Assembly: GCA_013003395.1 (NCBI GenBank)
Contig: JABDJC010000225.1
Location: 1-38,044 of the forward strand
DNA: 38,044 bases
Source: Acidimicrobiia bacterium
GTDB taxonomy: Bacteria; Actinomycetota; Acidimicrobiia; Spongiisociales; UBA5794
Direction of reading: 5' to 3'
Part shown: positions 8,462 to 16,951 of the stretch, piece by piece
How positions within the stretch are numbered: position 1 is the first letter of the stretch
Layout: each line of letters begins with the position of its first letter
Translations under genes and position numbers: made by a program
Notes under the pieces: generated by a model
Seen by the model: the letters and a program-made list of their open reading frames with translations, nothing else
Told to the model about the DNA's origin: nothing
Database searches by the model: none

Positions 8462-9106
8462 TCACATCACGAATTCGACGTCGTAGTCGCGGGTGATGAT
8501 GACGTCGGCGCGGCTTCGATGCTGGGAGATGATTTCGTGCTCGGTCTCCAGGACCTTCTCGATGAACGGGTCGAAGCCTTCCCGGCCCCGCTTGGCGCGG
8601 TGCTCCATGGTCTCGAGGCGGTTGCGAGCGATGAACACCCGCCGATTGACGTGCTCACACAACGACGTGTACACGCCCTCCGCTATGACGACCTGGGCAC
8701 CGTCGTAGGAGATGGTCTCCTCGTCGATCCGGTTCTCGTCGTAGATGACCAGCGGTTTGACGATTGAGGCAGCGCCCTCTTGGGCGGCTTGTAGATGCGA
8801 GTCCAGGAGGTCCAAACGAACTTCGGTCGTGCCCACCCAGGCGAAGTTGGCACGTCGTGCGGCGTCGTTGAATCTGGGCGGCAATACGTAGTAATCGTCC
8901 TGCTGCAACACGACAGCCTTCACGTCTCGTGCGGCGAGAGCGTCGGCCAGTGCTTGGCCCGTTTCGGACTTCCCACTGCCAGACTCGCCGGCCACGGTCA
9001 TCGTGAAACGACGCTCAGAAGCGTTGATCTCATCGAGTAGCCGATCGATGATTCGCTCAGCGGCCGCTCGGTGTTCTTCGCCAACGAGGATGATGTCGCC
9101 CTTCAT
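8462..9106 (-). CDS. Uridine-kinase-like P-loop NTPase
   Basis: 214 residues from ATG at 9106; the upstream extension is antisense to the next gene's leader. A Walker A motif, GESGSGKSE, occupies residues 40-48, followed by VVLQQDDYYVLPP, in the place where uridine kinases and phosphoribulokinases have their acidic substrate-binding loop. VVIAEGVYTSL gives the second conserved strand (EG.Y pattern) and an ALKRG-like region (EHRAKRGREGF) follows. This layout supports phosphorylation of a small metabolite, but the substrate cannot be chosen between nucleoside and other sugars. The gene converges on the molybdoenzyme and its start codon touches that of a possible early start of the divergent APH gene (CATG, 9104-9107). 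Confidence 0.8.
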   Translation of the reverse strand: MKGDIILVGEEHRAAAERIIDRLLDEINASERRFTMTVAGESGSGKSETGQALADALAARDVKAVVLQQDDYYVLPPRFNDAARRANFAWVGTTEVRLDLLDSHLQAAQEGAASIVKPLVIYDENRIDEETISYDGAQVVIAEGVYTSLCEHVNRRVFIARNRLETMEHRAKRGREGFDPFIEKVLETEHEIISQHRSRADVIITRDYDVEFVM

Positions 9107-9170
9107 GGACCCAGAGCATACCGACGAATCGTCCGAGCCATCTAAGTTGCAGAACGTGGCCAAGCCGAAA

Positions 9171-10058
9171 ATGCACGACAACGAGGTCGAGACTTCCGTC
9201 GGTCTCGTACGGCGCCTGTTGCAGTCCCAGTTTCCGCAATGGGCAGAGCTACCGATTCAGCTCGTCGAGTCGTTCGGTACTGATCACGACATCTACCGCC
9301 TCGGTGAGTCGCTGGCGGCTCGACTGCCTCGCATCGAGTGGGCGACCGCTCAAGCAGAGAAGGAAACCGTGTGGCTCCCGAAACTCGCGCCGCACCTGCC
9401 GTTGGCTATACCAGCGCCGGTAGCCATGGGCCAGGCCGGCTTCGGCTACCCCTTCAACTGGTCGATCTCGAGGTGGCTACCAGGCGCCGACCTGAACCAC
9501 GCCGACATCGATCTCGTGCAAGCAGCCGACGATCTCGCTCAATTCGTGACGGCCCTTCGTGGGGTGGACGTCACAGGTGCCCCGACCCGGGCACCTGGAG
9601 GTCGAGGTTCGCCGCTCGATGAGCTCGACGACGTTGTTCGCCAGTCTCTCTCGGAGCTCGATGATCGGATCGGCGTTGCCGCTGCGACCGAGTCGTGGCA
9701 GCAGTCACTGGCTGCCTCCCCGTGGCACCACGACGAGGTCTGGGTTCACGGCGACCTTCTGCCTGGGAACTTGCTTGCAGTGGATGGACGTCTTTCGGCG
9801 GTGATCGACTTCGGAGGCCTGAACGTCGGCGATCCCGCCTGTGATCTTTTGGCTGCCTGGAATGTGTTCGAAGGAGCGAGCCGGAACCGCTATCGCCACG
9901 AACTTGGCGTTGACGACGACTCGTGGTTGCGCGGACGCGGTTGGGCCTTGGCGCAAGCCGTGATGGCGATGCCGTACTACTGGGACACCAACGAGGGGAT
10001 GGTGCAACAGGCATCTCGCGCGATCGAGGGGATCCTGGCCGAGGCGACCGAACGATGA
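9171..10058 (+). CDS. Aminoglycoside phosphotransferase (APH) family kinase
   Basis: 295 residues from ATG 9171, chosen because family members typically begin MHxxEVxT; ATG 9105 in frame would add 22 residues with no better ribosome site. Key motifs are the catalytic loop VHGDLLPGNLL (H193, D195, N200) and the metal-binding VIDFGGLNVGDPACDL (D213). Members phosphorylate antibiotics or small metabolites, and most chromosomal copies are not resistance genes. Its stop overlaps the start of the L-2-hydroxyglutarate oxidase gene (ATGA), so the two are translationally coupled, which favours a metabolic role. It is divergent from another small-molecule kinase gene across at most 65 bases. The substrate is not predictable. 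Confidence 0.87.
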   Translation: MHDNEVETSVGLVRRLLQSQFPQWAELPIQLVESFGTDHDIYRLGESLAARLPRIEWATAQAEKETVWLPKLAPHLPLAIPAPVAMGQAGFGYPFNWSISRWLPGADLNHADIDLVQAADDLAQFVTALRGVDVTGAPTRAPGGRGSPLDELDDVVRQSLSELDDRIGVAAATESWQQSLAASPWHHDEVWVHGDLLPGNLLAVDGRLSAVIDFGGLNVGDPACDLLAAWNVFEGASRNRYRHELGVDDDSWLRGRGWALAQAVMAMPYYWDTNEGMVQQASRAIEGILAEATER

Positions 10059-11263
10059 ACGATGAGCGGGTGTTCGATGTGTGTGTCGTGGGCGCTGGAC
10101 TCATCGGGCTCTCCGTCGCCCTGGCGTTGTCTCGGTCGATGTCGGGGATTCGCATCGTCGTGGTGGACAAGGAAGACGGTGTCGCCCGACACCAAAGCAG
10201 CCACAACAGTGGCGTGGTGCACTCCGGTCTCTACTACCGGCCGGGCTCGTTGAAGTCCCGACTTTGTGCGGAAGGACGGCGCGAGATCTACGAGATGTGT
10301 GCCGAGTACGGCGTTCCCGCGAGCCGGACCGGCAAGTTGGTGATCGCCACACGAGAAAGCGAATTGTCCGCGTTGTCGGAGCTGGAACGCAGAGGCCGAG
10401 CGGCCGGTCTCACAGGTCTCGAGCGAATCGGGCCCGCCGAGATACGGGAGCGTGAACCGCATGCGACAGGCATTGCAGCCCTTCAAGTACCCGAGGCCGG
10501 CGTGGCTGATTTTCCCGGTCTGGCCCGCGAAATGTCTGCCGTACTTCAGACGGAAGGTGTGGACGTGCGGACGGCCTGGTCGCTCAGTTCGATCACACAC
10601 GGGCCCAGTCGCATCGTCGCAACCAACGGCGACGACGCCATCGAAGCATCGGTACTCGTCAACTGTGCCGGCCTGCATTCCGATCGGGTCGCGGCGATGG
10701 CAGGAGTCGACTCTGACATAAAGATCGTCCCGTTCCGCGGCGAGTACTACCGCCTGAAGGACGACGCAGCGAGGCTCGTCAATGCACTCATCTATCCGGT
10801 CCCAGACCCTCGATTTCCGTTTCTTGGCGTGCACTTCACTCGGCGAGTCGATGGAAGCGTGGAGGTCGGACCGAACGCGGTCCTTGCGTTGGCCCGAGAG
10901 CAGTACCGGAATGTCAGGCCGAACGTTCATGACATGGGAGAGGTGATTGCCAGTCGCGGCTTTCGGAGACTCGCTTTGCGCCACGGTGTCTCTGGTGTCA
11001 GCGAGCTCGTGCGATCGCGATCCAAGCGGCTCTACGCACGTCAGGCGCGAAGGCTGGTTCCCGCGATCACTCACGACAGCCTCATACAGGGTGGAGTGGG
11101 CGTCCGCGCCCAAGCAATTGCCCGTGACGGCGCCCTCGTCGACGATTTCGTCATCGAACGCGCTGGCGGGACGATCCATGTGCTCAACGCTCCGTCGCCC
11201 GGAGCTACCGCATCGATCGCGATAGGCAGGCACGTCGCTCGGATGGCTCGCGAGATGCTCTGA
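10055..11263 (+). CDS. lhgO: L-2-hydroxyglutarate oxidase
   Basis: 402 residues beginning at the ATG overlapping the preceding stop. The N-terminal FAD-binding Rossmann motif is VVGAGLIGLSVALALS (about residues 10-25), followed by the family signature around HQSSHNSGVVHSGLYY, where the GVxHxG element is typical of LhgO/DAO-type enzymes. The C-terminal part has VGVRAQAI and VLNAPSPGATASIAIG, matching the FAD-closing motif of the family. The reaction is oxidation of L-2-hydroxyglutarate to 2-oxoglutarate, passing electrons to the quinone pool from the cytoplasmic membrane face. Length is normal (about 400). A long open frame exists on the opposite strand through this gene, but its translation is low in family-like features and it is not a gene. 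Confidence 0.9.
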   Translation: MNDERVFDVCVVGAGLIGLSVALALSRSMSGIRIVVVDKEDGVARHQSSHNSGVVHSGLYYRPGSLKSRLCAEGRREIYEMCAEYGVPASRTGKLVIATRESELSALSELERRGRAAGLTGLERIGPAEIREREPHATGIAALQVPEAGVADFPGLAREMSAVLQTEGVDVRTAWSLSSITHGPSRIVATNGDDAIEASVLVNCAGLHSDRVAAMAGVDSDIKIVPFRGEYYRLKDDAARLVNALIYPVPDPRFPFLGVHFTRRVDGSVEVGPNAVLALAREQYRNVRPNVHDMGEVIASRGFRRLALRHGVSGVSELVRSRSKRLYARQARRLVPAITHDSLIQGGVGVRAQAIARDGALVDDFVIERAGGTIHVLNAPSPGATASIAIGRHVARMAREML

Positions 11264-11327
11264 GCCTTTCGAGCTCGGACGACGAGTCACTACACCTCTG
11301 GACGACGATCGGACTCAGAGGCTGCTT

Positions 11328-13148
11328 TCAGGTGGCGAGTGGCAGTATCAATTCGAAGATGCTGCGCTCTCCATCGTGGTTGTACGTCACGTCGCCTCCC
11401 ATCAGCCGTGCCAATTGCCGAGAGATCGCCAAGCCGAGACCGATCGATCCGGTGACGCCCTTCGCGTCGTGGGCACGCTGATACGCCTCGAATATCCGTT
11501 GGCGGTCACCAGGCGGGATCGGATCGCCTGTGTCGGAGACTCTCACTGTCGCGCAGGCGTCGGTTGACGAGACGTCGACGCGAATGTCGCCGCCGCCGTA
11601 TCGAATGGCGTTGGATACGAGATTGCGAATGATCTGCCGAGTTCGATCCGGGTCACCAATCGCGCGGGACGACTGACCGTTGACCACCAGATCGACGACG
11701 CCGTCTCCGGCAAATGCTTCGAGGACTTGGGTGGCTTGGGCTCGGATATCGATCGAGACGAGTGCGACGTGAAGTTTGCCGATGTCGGCACGCGCAGCAA
11801 CGAGCAGGTCGTTGACGATGTTGGTCAGATCGGTGCCTTGGCGAACCACGGTTTCGAGGAGGTCTTCCCGTTCCTCGATCGACAACGAGCCTTTCGAGTC
11901 CCGCAGAATCTCGTTGAACCCGACCACCGCGGTCAATGGCGTTCGGAGTTCGTGGCTCACGCTCGCTAGGAACTGGTCCTTGGATCGGATGATCTCTTCG
12001 AGGCGCTCCCTGGATCGCTCCCGTTCCCAGAAGGCACCGATCATTGTGGCTGCGGTCGACAGCAATGAGAGGTCTTCGTCTGTCCAGTCTGTGGCAACGA
12101 CCGTGTCGGAGAATCCAATGAGTCCTTCCCACTCGCCGGCTACGAAGATCGGGATGTCCAACTCTGCCTTGACCGGTAGCGGATCTGCGTCGTAGAGCTC
12201 CCGTTCGACACCAACGAGTTGGTCCGGGAAGATCACACAAGGCTCTCCTCGCTCGAGAAAGCTCCTCGACGTCGGCATCTGGTCCCACGGCACTTTCGCC
12301 CAAAAAGGGTTCTCCATCTGTACTGGAGCGTCGCCGATATCAGGAGATTCCATTTCGGCAACGGTGCACGAACAGAATCCGAGTTCGGGGTCCATGTAGT
12401 TGCGCTCGACGAACACATACGTCGCTTGGGTTGCGTCCAGCAGGGCTTCTACGGCCGCCTCGAGTCGGTTGTCCCCCGTGTTGGCCAGCAGCGCTTGAGC
12501 GCATCGTCCCAAGGCTTCGTGGTAGCGGAGCCGACGTTCGGTCGCGATTGCCTGCTCAGCGATCTGCTGGCGAGCCAGTTGGTTTTCGACCGCGCTCCCA
12601 ATGATGTTCGCAATCGATCGGAGGAAGTCGCCGTCTTCGGCGCCGAATTGTCTGATGTCGCTTGCATGAGCACCGAGCACGCCGCACGGTCCACGTGTGT
12701 CTTGAATCATCACGGTGATACCGCTACGGATCTGGTGACGCTCGAGTAGGTCCGGACGTTCGAAACGCTGCTCTCGATCCCAGTCTTCGACGATCACCGC
12801 TTCGGTCTGCGTCAAGGTGAAGCCCGCCTGCGAGTTGGCGGCGACGGAGACGGTTGTCGCGCCGATGTCGACATCGGACCAACCACGTCCCGCCGCCAGA
12901 AGCAACGGTTGTTCGCTGTCAACCAACTTCAGGATGGTGGAGAACTCGAGATCGAGCACTGCGCACGTCAGTTCGAGCGCGAGATCGAACAGTTCGTCGA
13001 GGTCCAGACCGCTGAGGGCGGCCTGGCCCACCTCAGCCACGGCAGCCTGGGCCGAGAGACGACCTTCGCCAAGGCGCTGCGGAGCAGCCTCCAGGCGAGG
13101 TGCCTGATCGGTCGGCGGGAGGTCAGCGGGCGAATCGACGCGAAACAT
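11328..13148 (-). CDS. Double-GAF sensor histidine kinase
   Basis: 606 residues. Two GAF domains are inferred at about 40-190 (containing GITVMIQDTRGPCGVLGAHA) and 215-375 (containing LDIPIFVAGEWEGLIGFSD). A short coiled stretch (ERERSRERLEEIIRSKDQF) leads to the HisKA domain with H399 in ASVSHELRTPLTAVVGF. The HATPase domain has the N-box (IIRNLVSNAIRYGG) and G-boxes (VRVSDTGDPIPP, GSIGLGLAISRQLA). There are no membrane segments, so it is a cytoplasmic sensor, and GAF domains suggest a small ligand, redox or light input. No response regulator is adjacent. It lies 76 bases downstream of the GH13 gene on the same strand and may belong to the same transcript. Confidence 0.9.
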   Translation of the reverse strand: MFRVDSPADLPPTDQAPRLEAAPQRLGEGRLSAQAAVAEVGQAALSGLDLDELFDLALELTCAVLDLEFSTILKLVDSEQPLLLAAGRGWSDVDIGATTVSVAANSQAGFTLTQTEAVIVEDWDREQRFERPDLLERHQIRSGITVMIQDTRGPCGVLGAHASDIRQFGAEDGDFLRSIANIIGSAVENQLARQQIAEQAIATERRLRYHEALGRCAQALLANTGDNRLEAAVEALLDATQATYVFVERNYMDPELGFCSCTVAEMESPDIGDAPVQMENPFWAKVPWDQMPTSRSFLERGEPCVIFPDQLVGVERELYDADPLPVKAELDIPIFVAGEWEGLIGFSDTVVATDWTDEDLSLLSTAATMIGAFWERERSRERLEEIIRSKDQFLASVSHELRTPLTAVVGFNEILRDSKGSLSIEEREDLLETVVRQGTDLTNIVNDLLVAARADIGKLHVALVSIDIRAQATQVLEAFAGDGVVDLVVNGQSSRAIGDPDRTRQIIRNLVSNAIRYGGGDIRVDVSSTDACATVRVSDTGDPIPPGDRQRIFEAYQRAHDAKGVTGSIGLGLAISRQLARLMGGDVTYNHDGERSIFELILPLAT

Positions 13149-13224
13149 GAGTCAACTGAAGCGTCGGCATCCAGCTGCGTCCACTTGAGGGGGCTGCCAC
13201 TACCGGGAGAGACGGATACGCGGA

Positions 13225-15060
13225 CTAGTCGACCCGAGAAAGGATCAATGCGGTGTACGGGGCGATCCCAATGTGGGCTGAAGCTTCCATGCCATCGCAA
13301 GGCTCTCCGTTCGCTACGAGCTCGGTTGAGCCGGATCCCTCGTAGGTCTCGTGATAGAACGGGGCATCGCTGTCGAATATCACCCTCCAGGTGCCTCCAC
13401 TGGGGAGACCGATCTCGTAGTCGACATGACGCTGGTCGGCGAAGTTGGCAACCACGACCACGTCATCCGCCGGCCCGCCGTCGGCCCACCTGTGAAAGGC
13501 GACCATTTTGTCGACCTCGTTGACGTGATGGACGGTCACGTGCTGACCCGTGAGTCCACGAGAAGTTCCGTGCATGTTGCGCCGCAGCTCGATGAGATCG
13601 CGATACAGGCGAGTCACGCCTGCCTGGGTGTCCAGCCGATTCCAGTCGATGGGTTCGTCGTCGGAGAACCAACGGTCCTCCAGCAATTCTTGGCCTTGGA
13701 AGATCATCGGCACGCCTGGCGACGTGAACACGAGAGCGGCGCCGAGCGTCGAGCGCTTGCGGGCGAACCAGCTGTCCGCCTCGCCAGGCGTGATCTCTTC
13801 AGGCACTCGTGACTTGCCGTTGGCTACCTCGTCGTGCGATTCGGTGTAGATCACTCGACTGAAAGCGTCTGGTCCATACCGATGGTCGATCGCTTGGGCA
13901 ACAGCGGTCATGTCGCGGCTCGAGTCGTCTCGCTCGGAGAGTGCGGCGCGCACCGGATGAACAAAGATCGCGTCCCACTGGGCGTCGAACCCGGCACCGC
14001 CCTCCGACGTCGGCATCGTGATCGTGGGATCGCTTCGTAGATCCTCTGCGATTGACACCTTCCATGGCTGGCGCTCGTTGATCTCGTCGTTGATCCAGCG
14101 CATGAGACCCCAGCCCTCTTCGAGAGCGCCCTCGGGATCTGCTCCGCCCCACACGTTGGCAATGTAGGCCGTGGCGTCCCACCGCAGCCCGTCGATGCGA
14201 TACATCTCGAGCCAGTTCAACGCATTGTCCCGCAGATAGTTGCGGACCTGAGGTCTTCCGTAGTCGGGACGAGTGTCACCCCACGGCGTGGTGCGGCGCC
14301 AGTCGTTGTAGAAGTAGATGCCGCCGCCCTCTTCATTGTCGCTCCAGCCGTCGTAGCGCCACAGCGGCAGGTCCGTCGGACCGAGATGGTTGTAGACGAC
14401 GTCCATGATCACGGCGATACCGAGTTCGTGTGCAGCCTTGATGAACTGCTTGAAACCGTCGGGCCCGCCGTAGTCCGACTCGATCGCGAACGGGTGCGTG
14501 GGGTTGTATCCCCAAGACCTCATGCCTGGGAATTCGGTCGGGGGCATCAGCTCGATCACGTTGATACCAAGACGCTGCAAGTGTTCAAGTCGTTCGATAG
14601 CGGACTCGAAGCCACCCTGTCCGTCACCTGGAGGGTCGGTGAAGGTACCCAGGTGCAGCTCGTAGATGACCATCTCGTTGAACGCAGGCGTTCGATAGTT
14701 GTCGGGCACCAGCCAGTCGAAGCCTTCGCGCTCGTGGATCAGCGCGTTCCCGTGCTGTGTCGAGATCGCGAGCGCGTATGGATCAACTCGAAGGAGTGTC
14801 TTCGCGTCGGTCTCGATGGCGAACTTGTACTCATCGCCTGGGCGTGCCCCTTCGACGTAACCAGCCCAGTAGCCGTCGCCTTCCAATTCGAGTGCGTCCT
14901 GGTCTTGCACCCAATCATTGAACGATCCCAAAACGAACACCGCGTTCGCATTCGGCGCCCAGACACGAAACGTCGTTCCGTCGGGACCGGGGACGGAGCC
15001 CATGCCCGCACTGAGTTTTTCCATCTTTGCCATCCATTCAGCAAACAAGTGAACCGGCAT
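13225..15060 (-). CDS. GH13 alpha-amylase/glucan-branching-type enzyme with CBM48
   Basis: 611 residues. A CBM48/E-set domain at about 20-110 (TTFRVWAPNANAVFVLGSFNDW) is followed by the GH13 barrel. Catalytic regions are clear: region I DVVYNH (220-225), region II GLRWDATAY with the nucleophile D295, region III SIAED with the acid/base E339, and region IV ESHDE with H409-D410. A beta-sandwich C domain follows. The order and the short insert after region I resemble glycogen branching enzymes, but GH13 subfamily cannot be settled by eye, so amylase or trehalohydrolase-like activity remains possible. No signal peptide is seen, which favours intracellular glycogen or maltodextrin metabolism. A shorter start (ATG at 15024, residue 13) is possible. 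It starts 18 bases after the DUF998 gene. Confidence 0.87.
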   Translation of the reverse strand: MPVHLFAEWMAKMEKLSAGMGSVPGPDGTTFRVWAPNANAVFVLGSFNDWVQDQDALELEGDGYWAGYVEGARPGDEYKFAIETDAKTLLRVDPYALAISTQHGNALIHEREGFDWLVPDNYRTPAFNEMVIYELHLGTFTDPPGDGQGGFESAIERLEHLQRLGINVIELMPPTEFPGMRSWGYNPTHPFAIESDYGGPDGFKQFIKAAHELGIAVIMDVVYNHLGPTDLPLWRYDGWSDNEEGGGIYFYNDWRRTTPWGDTRPDYGRPQVRNYLRDNALNWLEMYRIDGLRWDATAYIANVWGGADPEGALEEGWGLMRWINDEINERQPWKVSIAEDLRSDPTITMPTSEGGAGFDAQWDAIFVHPVRAALSERDDSSRDMTAVAQAIDHRYGPDAFSRVIYTESHDEVANGKSRVPEEITPGEADSWFARKRSTLGAALVFTSPGVPMIFQGQELLEDRWFSDDEPIDWNRLDTQAGVTRLYRDLIELRRNMHGTSRGLTGQHVTVHHVNEVDKMVAFHRWADGGPADDVVVVANFADQRHVDYEIGLPSGGTWRVIFDSDAPFYHETYEGSGSTELVANGEPCDGMEASAHIGIAPYTALILSRVD

Positions 15061-15078
15061 TCTGGCCTAGTCGGGGCT

Positions 15079-15684
15079 CTAGCGAGTCCGAATCGGCGTT
15101 CCGCGGCTTCTGAGAACGTATACCGCCACCGCCATCATCCAGACATCGGACACGGTCAGGCCGATCCGTTGGAACAGGCCAGACCACTCAGCGATCCCGG
15201 TGGCCGCCAACGAGGCCGCAGTGATGCCCCCGACGCCCGCCGAGATGGCTGCCGCATTTGACCATCCTCTCTGACGAAACCTGTGGGCGGCCAACAGTGA
15301 GGCAAGCGCCAGAGCGACGTACGCCGAAGCCGCGAAAGCGGTGTGGAGACGATCAATTGATGATGAGTGCTCGAGAGGCGTTGCAAGCACACCAAATGTG
15401 AGGATGGCATTGAGGCCCAACGCTGTTGCACTGCGCGAGCCGAGCACTCGGCGCATCGCGATCGAAGCCAGACCGACGCCGATTCCGTACGTCGCCAGAC
15501 CGAAGCTGAGAATTGGGGCAGTGGACGCTCCCTTTGCGGCGAGACGACTGATGGCGTCGGTCGCGGGCCGATAGCCGTCTGCCAGCATGCCCCCGAGCAC
15601 CCACGACGCAATGAACACCACGGGGCCGACGATGGCGCCGACTGCCAACGATTCTCGAGTCTTGATGGTTGTCTGCGACACCAC
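15079..15684 (-). CDS. DUF998 family membrane protein
   Basis: 201 residues with about six hydrophobic segments, for example VGAIVGPVVFIASWVLGGML, ATYGIGVGLASIAM, AASAYVALALASLLAA and a final VWMMAVAVYVL. The pattern YRPATDAISRLAAKG after the first helix and the overall spacing match DUF998, a family of integral membrane proteins without a defined activity. The gene is followed within 18 bases by the GH13 gene, so the two are probably co-transcribed. It is divergent from a small membrane-protein gene. I cannot propose a function beyond membrane localisation. Confidence 0.8.
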   Translation of the reverse strand: MVSQTTIKTRESLAVGAIVGPVVFIASWVLGGMLADGYRPATDAISRLAAKGASTAPILSFGLATYGIGVGLASIAMRRVLGSRSATALGLNAILTFGVLATPLEHSSSIDRLHTAFAASAYVALALASLLAAHRFRQRGWSNAAAISAGVGGITAASLAATGIAEWSGLFQRIGLTVSDVWMMAVAVYVLRSRGTPIRTR

Positions 15685-15783
15685 GGCACCGTACCTCGCG
15701 CTGATCGGTGGCTACGGGTCTTTCGGCTCTTGTGAGGCGGCCAACGAGCCACGATTGTGTGGTTGGGAGGTAAAGGAGCGCCC

Positions 15784-16020
15784 ATGACACACCGTGAAGA
15801 CCTGAAACCGTCGAAGTTCGGAACCGTTTTCGGCGCATTGGTTGGCTTCGGAGTTGCGGCGATCGTGGCAGTCAACGTCGTCATCTTCAGCGGCATCGAG
15901 GATGGCTACGAGGCGAGCCTTCCTGAGGTCTTTCGCCAGAATGCCTTCGTGGGCGTTCTGGTCGTCGCGATCCTCGGGGCAGGTCCGGTTGTAGGTGCGA
16001 TCGTCGCCAGAAGGCGTTGA
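15784..16020 (+). CDS. Small two-helix membrane protein
   Basis: 78 residues from the ATG that follows GGAGGTAAAGGAGCGCCC, a strong ribosome site; an upstream in-frame ATG at 15757 lies before this site and is not used. Two hydrophobic helices are evident, FGALVGFGVAAIVAVNVVIF and FVGVLVVAILGAGPVVGAIV, separated by an acidic loop (EDGYEASLPEVFRQN). The C-terminus ARRR is positive-inside. No family recognised. It converges on the PPK2 gene with a seven-base gap and is divergent from the DUF998 gene, so it probably has its own promoter in the intervening 99 bases. Confidence 0.7.
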   Translation: MTHREDLKPSKFGTVFGALVGFGVAAIVAVNVVIFSGIEDGYEASLPEVFRQNAFVGVLVVAILGAGPVVGAIVARRR

Positions 16021-16027
16021 GCGCAGC

Positions 16028-16891
16028 TCAGTAACGCCTCGGCACGAACGTCTGCTCGTGGAGTGGTGGCCTGACGTAGGCGACGGCTTCACGGTCGGGC
16101 AACTCCACGGGCGGGCGGAGAACGTCCTCGTACTCGAACTGCGACAAGATGTGGCTGATGCAGTTGAGTCGAGCCGTCCGCTTGTCGTCAGACGGGACCA
16201 CGTACCAGGGCGCCTGCTTGATGTCCGTGTATTTGAAGGTGGCGTCCTTGGCCATCGAGTACTCGACGTAGCGACGATGCTCCTCGAGATCCATTTCGGA
16301 CAGCTTCCAGCGCTTTGCTGATTCCTGATTTCGTGATTCGAACCGCCGTCGTTGCTCTTGCCAACTCACCGAGAACCAATACTTCAGCAGCGTCATGCCA
16401 GAACGCACCAACATCCGTTCGAACTCCGGGCAACTCCTGAGGAACTCCTCGTATTGGTCGTCGGTACAGAAGCCCATCACACGCTCGACGTTCGAGCGGT
16501 TGTACCAACTGCGATCGAACAGCACGATTTCTCCGGCAGCGGGAAGGTGCTCCACATACCGCTGGAAATACCACTGGGTCTGCTCACGCTCGGTCGGCTT
16601 CGGCAGCGCCACGACTTTGACAACTCGCGGGCTGGTGCGTTCGGTGATGCGCTTGATCACGCCGCCTTTGCCAGCCGATCCGCGCCCTTCGAAGATGATG
16701 AGAGCCCTCGAGCCTTGTTGTTGCACCCAATGCTGCAGCACAACGAGTTCTTGCTGCAAGCGGGCGAGTTCCGCTTCGTAGAACTTCTTCTTGAGGCGGC
16801 CGTCCTTGCGGTAGTTCTCCACGCCCGCGGGGCAATCGCTGATGGCCGGTGGGTCATCGGCGCCATCCGGCAACTCATCCAACGACGCCAT
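16028..16891 (-). CDS. ppk2: Polyphosphate kinase 2 family protein
   Basis: 287 residues, the usual length for single-domain PPK2. The conserved core is present: LQxELVxLQxWV near 45-57, Walker A EGRGSAGKGGVIKRI (68-82), TQWYFQRYVEHLP (105-117), Walker B LFDRSWYNR (124-132) and QAPWYVVPSDDKR. PPK2 enzymes transfer phosphate between inorganic polyphosphate and nucleotides (AMP, ADP or GDP) in the cytoplasm. The Walker A is usually GRDxAGKGG; here the aspartate is glycine (G71), a position thought to take part in catalysis, so activity or class may differ from typical members. The gene lies 60 bases downstream of the cupin gene on the same strand. Confidence 0.9.
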   Translation of the reverse strand: MASLDELPDGADDPPAISDCPAGVENYRKDGRLKKKFYEAELARLQQELVVLQHWVQQQGSRALIIFEGRGSAGKGGVIKRITERTSPRVVKVVALPKPTEREQTQWYFQRYVEHLPAAGEIVLFDRSWYNRSNVERVMGFCTDDQYEEFLRSCPEFERMLVRSGMTLLKYWFSVSWQEQRRRFESRNQESAKRWKLSEMDLEEHRRYVEYSMAKDATFKYTDIKQAPWYVVPSDDKRTARLNCISHILSQFEYEDVLRPPVELPDREAVAYVRPPLHEQTFVPRRY

Positions 16892-16951
16892 GGCCCTTCC
16901 TAGATCGCATGGTCGCAGACTAGAGGTACACAGGATCAGATGCCCGCAGCG

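Noticed and set aside
9171-10058. Aminoglycoside resistance gene
   Set aside because: Coupling to lhgO and lack of a mobile element suggest a metabolic APH-family kinase; family membership alone does not show resistance.
9977-11290. Long open frame (437 codons) on the minus strand over lhgO
   Set aside because: It is antisense to a clear L-2-hydroxyglutarate oxidase with FAD motifs; its translation has no recognisable motif and no start with a ribosome site.
11264-11327. Terminator between lhgO and the sensor kinase
   Set aside because: CCTCTG and CAGAGG can pair across about 14 bases, but the stem is short and no T-run follows, so I did not list it.
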